From positions 6,983-18,456 of the forward strand of contig DBCB01000283.1 of NCBI GenBank assembly GCA_002303765.1: DNA of 11,474 bases. The letters run 5' to 3'. This document shows positions 7,747-11,474 of this stretch, in pieces (the first letter of the stretch is position 1; the number at the start of each line of letters is the position of its first letter). The position numbers and the translations under genes were made by a program. The notes beneath the pieces are model-generated. The model made no database searches. It had not been told where the DNA came from and saw only the letters and a list, made by a program, of their open reading frames with translations. Source of the DNA: Planctomycetaceae bacterium UBA969. Its GTDB lineage: Bacteria; Planctomycetota; Planctomycetia; Gemmatales; Gemmataceae.

Positions 7747-8318
7747 TTGAACGACCCATCATCGCCATCTATGATGCTAACATCCTTTATCCTGCCCCGC
7801 TGCGCGATCTACTCATCCGAATTGCTCAATCAGGGCTTGTCCTTGCAAGATGGTCTGAAACAATACATGATGAATGGACGCGCAATGTTCTCAAGGCCAA
7901 CCCGCACCTGTCTGCAGAACGCCTGGCACGAACACGCTCTCTGATGAACAAAGCCGTTCGTGACTGCCTCGTAACTGGTCACAAAAAATTGATAGCAACC
8001 CTTTCTCTACCCGATCCGGAAGACCGGCATGTACTTGCTGCAGCCATATGCGCAAAAGCCTCCGTCATCGTGACATTCAATCTTAAAGATTTTCCAGCAA
8101 AAACTCTTGCACGATTCGACATTAATGCGCAACACCCAGATGCCTTTCTGGCCGACCTCTTCAATCAATCTCCGGGCTTGGTTTGCACCGCAGTTAAACG
8201 GCAGCGTGAAAGTCTCCGAAATCCACAAAGAACTATCGAAGAATTACTCACCACTTTGGAAAGCCAAGGGTTAATCCAAACGGTAATTCGCCTAAGGCAA
8301 TACATTGACTTGCTTTGA
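7743..8318 (+). CDS. PIN-domain ribonuclease, probable toxin
   Basis: PIN-domain proteins are metal-dependent ribonucleases; as toxins they usually cleave tRNA or rRNA when the antitoxin is degraded. Key acidic residues are visible: Asp11 in IYDANILYPAP, Glu44 in IHDEW, Asp91/Asp94 in DPEDRHVLAAAI, and Asn113 with Asp116 in VTFNLKDFP. The protein has 191 residues, longer than classic VapC (about 130-140), with a C-terminal extension from about residue 130. The start is a TTG overlapping the upstream TGA; no in-frame ATG precedes the catalytic Asp11, and GGGGATGGG just upstream can serve as ribosome binding site. Its position behind an HTH antitoxin supports a type II toxin-antitoxin pair. The RNA target cannot be read from sequence. 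Confidence 0.87.
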   Translation: MIERPIIAIYDANILYPAPLRDLLIRIAQSGLVLARWSETIHDEWTRNVLKANPHLSAERLARTRSLMNKAVRDCLVTGHKKLIATLSLPDPEDRHVLAAAICAKASVIVTFNLKDFPAKTLARFDINAQHPDAFLADLFNQSPGLVCTAVKRQRESLRNPQRTIEELLTTLESQGLIQTVIRLRQYIDLL

Positions 8319-8382
8319 CCACAGCAATCAATAGGAGGCAGAGGCTTGTAAATACCAAATCAGTAAAGTAACTGAGCAGTAA

Positions 8383-9249
8383 TTACGGAGTCATCGCCAA
8401 ACGGAATCCGAAGAAGTGGATCCTATCAGTCGGCCCAAAATCCGCGTACCGACCGGAAGAACGAGCTCCCAATACAGTGCAGTTGTAAGCCCCACCCCGA
8501 AACACACAATCTCTTCCAGTTGCTGGCCCCTTCGGATCTGTTACCGGCCCTGTTGGATAGTTTGCACACCTATCCTCGCACAACTCAAATACATTTCCAT
8601 GCATATCATAAAGCCCAAAAGCATTCGGTTTGTAACTCCCTACTGCTTTTATGCCGCTACCAAGAATATTTGCATCACTATTTGTTAGGTTATCTCCAAA
8701 CGAATACACTGTACTTTTTCCCGCTCTGCAGGCATATTCCCATTCAGCCTCTGATGGCAATCGGAAATTATTCTTTGTGCTGATATTCAACTTCTTGATA
8801 TATTCCTTACTATCATCCCATGATACATCTGTTACTGGCAATTTTGCTCCTTTAGTTTTACTACTAGGGTTATTCCCCATTACCGCTTCCCACTGCTCCT
8901 GCGTCACTTCATACTTGCCCATGTAAAATGGCTTCGTTAATGTTACTTCGTGCTGCGTTTCATCACCTGCCTTTGTATCCATTTTAGATGCAGGATCAAA
9001 TCGGCCCTTTTCAGATACGGGTGATCCCATCATAAATTTTCCCGCTGGGATTAACACCATCTCTAACTTTATACCTTTGCCAAGGTCGATAACTGCTTCC
9101 TTCCCTGAAGATTCCTTTGGTGCAGATCCGACTTTCCCCGCAGTTGGTTCATCCTTTGTTTGGGCAGCCTTCTTCTTGGAACAACCCGCTATAAAAGTTA
9201 TCGAACCTACCAAACCTAGTACCACTGCAATTCCTAGTATTCTTTTCAT
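8383..9249 (-). CDS. Lipoprotein with FGE/SUMF1-type domain, probably not a formylglycine oxidase
   Basis: The N-terminus is a lipoprotein signal: MKRI, a hydrophobic stretch and FIAGC with Cys23 as the lipidation site, followed by a charged, low-complexity linker to about residue 55. The rest is an FGE-sulfatase (SUMF1/EgtB/PvdO) domain: VLIPAGKFMMGS (65-76), YMGKYEVTQEQWEAVMG (109-125), FRLPSEAEWEYACRAG (162-177), FGLYDMHGNVFELC (211-224), FRGGAYNC (250-257) and HFFGFRLA (278-285). Of the cysteine pair that binds copper in true formylglycine-generating enzymes, only Cys257 is present; five residues on is Ala262. A structural, ligand-binding or unknown role is therefore more likely than sulfatase activation. 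AGAGGTG four bases before the ATG is a strong ribosome binding site. It is convergent with the PIN gene and downstream of the metallophosphatase on the same strand. Confidence 0.9.
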   Translation of the reverse strand: MKRILGIAVVLGLVGSITFIAGCSKKKAAQTKDEPTAGKVGSAPKESSGKEAVIDLGKGIKLEMVLIPAGKFMMGSPVSEKGRFDPASKMDTKAGDETQHEVTLTKPFYMGKYEVTQEQWEAVMGNNPSSKTKGAKLPVTDVSWDDSKEYIKKLNISTKNNFRLPSEAEWEYACRAGKSTVYSFGDNLTNSDANILGSGIKAVGSYKPNAFGLYDMHGNVFELCEDRCANYPTGPVTDPKGPATGRDCVFRGGAYNCTVLGARSSGRYADFGPTDRIHFFGFRLAMTP

Positions 9250-9265
9250 CTTTCACCTCTAGGGA

Positions 9266-9295
9266 TAAAGTTAAAACCAATATGCCTTAACTTTA
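9266..9295. promoter_or_regulatory. Perfect 9-bp inverted repeat in the leader of the FGE-like gene
   Basis: TAAAGTTAA (9266-9274) and TTAACTTTA (9287-9295) are exact inverted copies around a 12-base loop, directly upstream of the ribosome binding site of the minus-strand lipoprotein gene. It could be an operator or a leader hairpin. The arms are AT-rich, so chance is a real alternative. Confidence 0.35.
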
Positions 9296-9387
9296 GGGCA
9301 AGGAGTTTCCGATAGTTAACATATAATTCACAATTGAGGTAAGACAAACCTTCCAAATCAAGGATGAGACAGACACAATGCGCTGGG

Positions 9388-9409
9388 AAAAGAGACCTGA
9401 CCCCTTTTT
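9388..9409 (+). repeat. Dispersed REP-like element, copy 2
   Basis: Four A, the core GAGACCTGACCCC and five T match the other copies. It sits at the 3' end of the minus-strand metallophosphatase gene, and two bases of that gene's TAA stop (9408-9410) lie inside its T-run. No inverted partner is nearby. Confidence 0.88.
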
Positions 9410-10397
9410 AGACTTGGATGTTGCCTACTTGGAAGGAAGAGCCATCTTCGTAGAGAAGAAGTTTTTCTGGCCAGCGAAGTGCAGCAAGGCGGGTGACATA
9501 TTTTCCTTGGAAGTCTGGATTCGTTCGTTCGCGCCAGCGTCCACCTACCGAATAATCGATGCACATTGAAAAACCTGGCCCAAGTGCTTGTTCCGCCATG
9601 TGATCTTCAAAAAGCTGGTTGCCTGTGGGCAGGCCGGGAACCATGGTGCGCCAGTAATGGCCGAATACGCAGAAGGGTTGTGCTTTGTAATCCATCCACC
9701 AGCGTTTGCGTTCCTGCTTGCGGATTTTACCATTGGCTTCGAAGGGCCTAGGTGCCCGTTGCTCTGGGCCACTAGTTAGCACTTTCAATGGATTATGATT
9801 TTGCCTGCGTAGACCGCGATCGATGTTGTCCATTGCTGGATGGCTTTCGATTTCCCGGTCGATACGGAGCATGTGCCTTTCAAAAGTTTCAAGTGAAAAG
9901 GGGTCGTTGCGAATTAGTTCGACGCAGGAGTTATCCCAGCAGGCATGCACAACCCGTAAGTCTTCTCTTTCTAAAGCTACGGGAAGCTTTTTGAAAAAGT
10001 TTACCATCTCTTCTCGCTCGGTAAGATTGACTGACACTTGGGGATGAATGGTGGAAGTATTATCGAGCGATTCGGTTTTGCCAAAGATCCAAGCATTACC
10101 CTGTTTGTTTAAGCCACGGAGAATATTCATTTCATGGTTACCCAGAATACATTGGGCAACGCCTGCTTGAATTAGACTTTGAACTTTGCGCACAACTGCG
10201 GGGCTATCGGGGCCTCGGTCAACCAAATCGCCAACAAATGCCAAGCTTCGGCCTTGGGGATGGCCTGTTGCTGTATAGCCTAAGTGCGCCAGCAATGCGT
10301 TCAATGCTTCTGCTTCGCCATGCACATCCCCGATGATATCAATGGGGCCTGTGGGCAGCTTTTGGATCAGGGGTGTATCAGTATCAGTCCTGCTCAA
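9408..10397 (-). CDS. Calcineurin-like metallophosphatase (PPP-type serine/threonine or Ap4A phosphatase-like)
   Basis: Counting from the first possible TTG (10400), the two-metal phosphoesterase motifs are in order: GDVHG (24-28), GDLVDRGPDS (57-66), GNHE (87-90), His152 in VVHACWD and His248 in VFGHYW. This order and spacing match bacterial PPP-type enzymes, which include protein phosphatases and symmetric Ap4A hydrolases; the substrate cannot be chosen here. The C-terminal portion after GHYW, with MCIDYSVGGRWRER, is conserved in style with such proteins. No ATG is available: TAG stops the frame four codons upstream of the first TTG (10400-10398), and no Met precedes the first motif. AGGAG at 10408-10404 lies six bases before the second TTG (10397), which I prefer, giving 329 residues. 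The stop codon overlaps a dispersed repeat. The gene is divergent from the sigma factor gene. Confidence 0.9.
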   Translation of the reverse strand: MSRTDTDTPLIQKLPTGPIDIIGDVHGEAEALNALLAHLGYTATGHPQGRSLAFVGDLVDRGPDSPAVVRKVQSLIQAGVAQCILGNHEMNILRGLNKQGNAWIFGKTESLDNTSTIHPQVSVNLTEREEMVNFFKKLPVALEREDLRVVHACWDNSCVELIRNDPFSLETFERHMLRIDREIESHPAMDNIDRGLRRQNHNPLKVLTSGPEQRAPRPFEANGKIRKQERKRWWMDYKAQPFCVFGHYWRTMVPGLPTGNQLFEDHMAEQALGPGFSMCIDYSVGGRWRERTNPDFQGKYVTRLAALRWPEKLLLYEDGSSFQVGNIQV

Positions 10398-10403
10398 CAA
10401 AGG

Positions 10404-10408
10404 CTCCT
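10404..10408 (-). promoter_or_regulatory. Ribosome binding site deciding the TTG start of the metallophosphatase
   Basis: AGGAG on the minus strand is three bases from the TTG at 10400 and six from the TTG at 10397. The second distance is nearer the usual range, so 10397 is the likelier start. Confidence 0.65.
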
Positions 10409-10500
10409 AAGTTTCAATTAAGAATAGACTTGTAATATAAGAAATGATATCGAATGAATGGGGTATAGGTCAAAGCTTGGTTTAAATAATGGGCAAAAAG

Positions 10501-10529
10501 TTGCCAAAGAGTGCTTTTCCCTTCATAAA
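10501..10529 (+). promoter_or_regulatory. Possible promoter of the ECF sigma factor gene
   Basis: TTGCCA (10501-10506, five of six consensus matches) and CATAAA (10524-10529, four of six) are spaced 17 bases apart, about 55 bases before the sigma start codon. The remainder of the divergent gap (10401-10584) is AT-rich with only short stems, for example GGCAA/TTGCC at 10492-10505. Confidence 0.35.
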
Positions 10530-10584
10530 AATAATTTTCACTTTTTTTGGGATGAAAACCCTTTTCAGGCGATATTGTCTTTGA

Positions 10585-11046
10585 ATGAAACTTGAAGAAC
10601 TGCAACGCTTTCTGGAACAACATGAAAAATGCCTAATTCTTTATGCTAGGCAATGGTGTAACACCCCCGAAGATGTGGTGCAGGAAGCACTTATGGAGTT
10701 GGTTCGAAAGCAATTAGATCCCATGCAAAATACTGCGTGGGTTTACATCGTGGTGCGAAATAAAGCGGTCTCTGTAGCTAGGCGTTCTACTAAACAAAAG
10801 CCCATGGCCGGCCAAGATTGTGAACCTTGGTTTGAATCCAATTCGGGCGATGCAATTGATGCCCATGCTGCCCAGCTTCACCTTCAAGAATTGGATGAAC
10901 CTATACGAGAGGTTCTGGTTCTAAAACTTTGGGGCGGGCTTTCATTTGAAGAAATCGCACCCCTAGCACAATGCTCTAAGAGCGAGGCCCATCGCAGGTA
11001 TCAACAAGGGCTTGAACTTTTACGAAAAAAGATGGGGTTATTATGA
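10585..11046 (+). CDS. ECF-type RNA polymerase sigma factor (sigma-70 family, short)
   Basis: This 153-residue protein consists of sigma regions 2 and 4 only. Region 2 (about 10-68) includes ILYARQWCNTPEDVVQEALMELV and TAWVYIVVRNKAVSVARR. Region 4 (about 98-148) has DEPIREVLVLKLWGGLSFEEIAPLAQ and the helix-turn-helix ending SKSEAHRRYQQGLELLRKK. It should direct RNA polymerase to a small promoter set; the signal is unknown. The stop TGA overlaps an ATG (ATGA at 11043-11046), the usual coupling to a downstream partner gene, but here that ATG opens only an 11-codon reading frame into a repeat hairpin (stop 11076-11078). The last 13 codons are duplicated 109 bases downstream. No clear ribosome binding site precedes the ATG at 10585. 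Confidence 0.9.
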   Translation: MKLEELQRFLEQHEKCLILYARQWCNTPEDVVQEALMELVRKQLDPMQNTAWVYIVVRNKAVSVARRSTKQKPMAGQDCEPWFESNSGDAIDAHAAQLHLQELDEPIREVLVLKLWGGLSFEEIAPLAQCSKSEAHRRYQQGLELLRKKMGLL

Positions 11047-11047
11047 A
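11005..11047 (+). repeat. Direct repeat copy A: 3' end of the sigma gene
   Basis: These 43 bases encode the sigma C-terminus QGLELLRKKMGLL and its ATGA stop/start overlap. They match 11114-11156 at 40 of 43 positions. The REP-like hairpin lies between the two copies. Confidence 0.9.
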
Positions 11048-11050
11048 GAC

Positions 11051-11107
11051 AAAAGGGGTCAGGTCTCTTTTTCGGTAGAGAGTAAAAAAAGAGACCTGAC
11101 CCCTTTT
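11051..11107. repeat. REP-like hairpin: two dispersed-repeat copies as a perfect 22-bp inverted repeat
   Basis: The left arm (11051-11072) begins AAAAGGGGTCAGGTCTC; the right arm (11086-11107) is its exact reverse complement, with a 13-base loop between. Each arm is a full copy of the element also found singly at 6723 and 9388. The pair would fold into a strong hairpin in RNA or single-stranded DNA. It ends in TTTT, so it could weakly terminate or protect the sigma transcript, but its layout better fits a mobile REP-type unit. No RAYT transposase gene is present in the window. Confidence 0.9.
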
Positions 11108-11113
11108 GCTAAG

Positions 11114-11156
11114 CAAGGACTTGAACTTTTACGAAAAAAGGTGGGGCTATTATGAA
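11114..11156 (+). repeat. Direct repeat copy B: duplicated sigma 3' end leading into the partner gene
   Basis: This copy differs from 11005-11047 at three bases (11119, 11141, 11147). Read in the sigma frame it would give QGLELLRKKVGLL and a stop, but it sits one base out of frame with the real gene. It ends in the ATGA whose ATG starts the partner gene. Confidence 0.9.
11138..11144 (+). promoter_or_regulatory. Ribosome binding site of the sigma partner gene, inside direct repeat copy B
   Basis: AAGGTGG matches AAGGAGG at six of seven positions and ends seven bases before the ATG at 11152. In copy A the same position reads AAGATGG because it still encodes the sigma C-terminus. Confidence 0.55.
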
Positions 11157-11474
11157 CAACGATTTTGAAAATAAACTTTCGGCACTGACCCCTACAAGCA
11201 AAAGCATCAATCGTGATGCTTTATTCTTTGAACTAGGGAAACAACAAAAGAAACCCAACCGTCAAGTAAGCGCATTTCTTGCAGGTGCAATTGCAGCTTC
11301 TTTTCCTTGGTTCCTTTTAACCCAAGTGCAGTCACAAAAAATCGAGACTTCCCCATCACCCAGTGAGCCAACGGTGGTATTGCTCGAGCCTGCAAAATCA
11401 GAACCCTATAGTCTTCTTGAGTATCGTAAAGTATTCGAGGCAACAAACGATCTGCCTTCATTGCATTATGTTGA
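11152..11474 (+). CDS. Sigma-factor partner protein with one membrane span, partial (possible anti-sigma)
   Basis: The gene begins at ATG 11152 and runs off the right edge with 107 complete codons. The N-terminal 38 residues contain NKLSALTPTSKSINRDALFFELGK, a pattern (L-x-x-L-x-P, then RD-x-L-x-FE-x-G) that I recall from planctomycete proteins encoded directly after ECF sigma factors. Residues about 39-59 (VSAFLAGAIAASFPWFLLTQV) form one hydrophobic segment, followed by a Pro/Ser/Glu-rich exported or linker stretch. That topology, short cytoplasmic N-terminus and single membrane helix, suits an anti-sigma factor or membrane-bound signal partner, but no zinc-binding HxxxCxxC motif is visible. 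In the presumed ancestral arrangement its ATG overlapped the sigma stop codon; now a 109-base insertion separates them. Confidence 0.72.
   Translation, partial: MNNDFENKLSALTPTSKSINRDALFFELGKQQKKPNRQVSAFLAGAIAASFPWFLLTQVQSQKIETSPSPSEPTVVLLEPAKSEPYSLLEYRKVFEATNDLPSLHYV

Noticed and set aside
8319..8382. Terminator between the convergent PIN and FGE-like genes
   Set aside because: Only a five-bp stem (TCAGT/ACTGA on the minus strand) without a T-run is present.
8416..8926. Plus-strand reading frames opposite the FGE-like gene
   Set aside because: They are low-complexity frames fully inside a well-supported minus-strand gene, without recognisable domains.
10414..10623. Minus-strand reading frame across the sigma promoter region
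   Set aside because: It covers the AT-rich divergent gap and the sigma start, and has no domain.
11051..11107. Hairpin as a simple intrinsic terminator of the sigma gene
   Set aside because: The arms are copies of a dispersed element, the loop is 13 bases, the GC-rich part is in mid-stem, and the partner gene downstream is probably co-transcribed.
6723..11107. CRISPR-like array from the repeated 22-base element
   Set aside because: The copies are kilobases apart, in mixed orientation, at gene ends, with no regular spacers or cas genes.
11207..11461. Minus-strand reading frame opposite the sigma partner gene
   Set aside because: The plus-strand frame has an initiation site, a membrane helix and operon context; the minus frame has none.

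Overview
The window looks like a chromosomal segment of a planctomycete with a fairly AT-rich genome, possibly Gemmatales-like (the order is inference). The best taxonomic evidence is the tandem pair of a planctomycete-type cytochrome protein (PSCyt1/DUF1549/DUF1553) and a Tat-exported DUF1501 protein. The short ECF sigma factor followed by a single-membrane-span partner is also typical of this phylum. No RNA gene, CRISPR array or replication origin was recognised. No gene-free stretch exceeds about 185 bases.

Layout. Positions 1-737 (minus) hold the N-terminal part of an isoleucyl-tRNA synthetase that runs off the left edge. Divergent from it are purN (907-1527) and an enolase-like gene (1546-2805), 18 bases apart and probably co-transcribed. 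A 122-base gap leads to the secreted cytochrome/DUF1549/DUF1553 gene (2928-5306) and the DUF1501 gene (5321-6724), an evident two-gene operon. From about 6723 to 8340 there is an accessory-looking insert: a short dispersed repeat, a decayed transposase fragment, and an excisionase-type HTH plus PIN-domain pair that reads as a toxin-antitoxin module. Then come two minus-strand genes, an FGE/SUMF1-domain lipoprotein (8383-9249) and a metallophosphatase (9408-10397, TTG start). The right end carries an ECF sigma factor (10585-11046) and the start of its presumed membrane partner (11152 to the edge).

The most notable observations are as follows. (1) The IleRS has the class I HIGH signature in swapped form, GVHH, plus an altered HGLP-type motif. 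(2) The enolase lacks the substrate-loop histidine (Ala instead) and has Asp for a catalytic Glu. (3) A 17-22 base element with core GAGACCTGACCCCTTTT occurs four times, each time at a gene 3' end, and supplies part of two stop codons. (4) Two copies form a perfect 22-bp hairpin wedged between the sigma gene and its partner. The hairpin is flanked by a 43-base duplication of the sigma gene's 3' end, so an ancestral ATGA stop/start overlap appears to have been split, and the downstream copy now looks like a better ribosome binding site.

How the genes fit together. ileS, purN and eno are housekeeping-type functions, although the enolase may be a paralogue. The cytochrome/DUF1501 pair is an exported unit of unknown substrate. 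The HTH/PIN pair is a self-contained accessory module beside transposon debris. The sigma/partner pair is a probable regulatory unit whose translational coupling has been altered by the repeat element.
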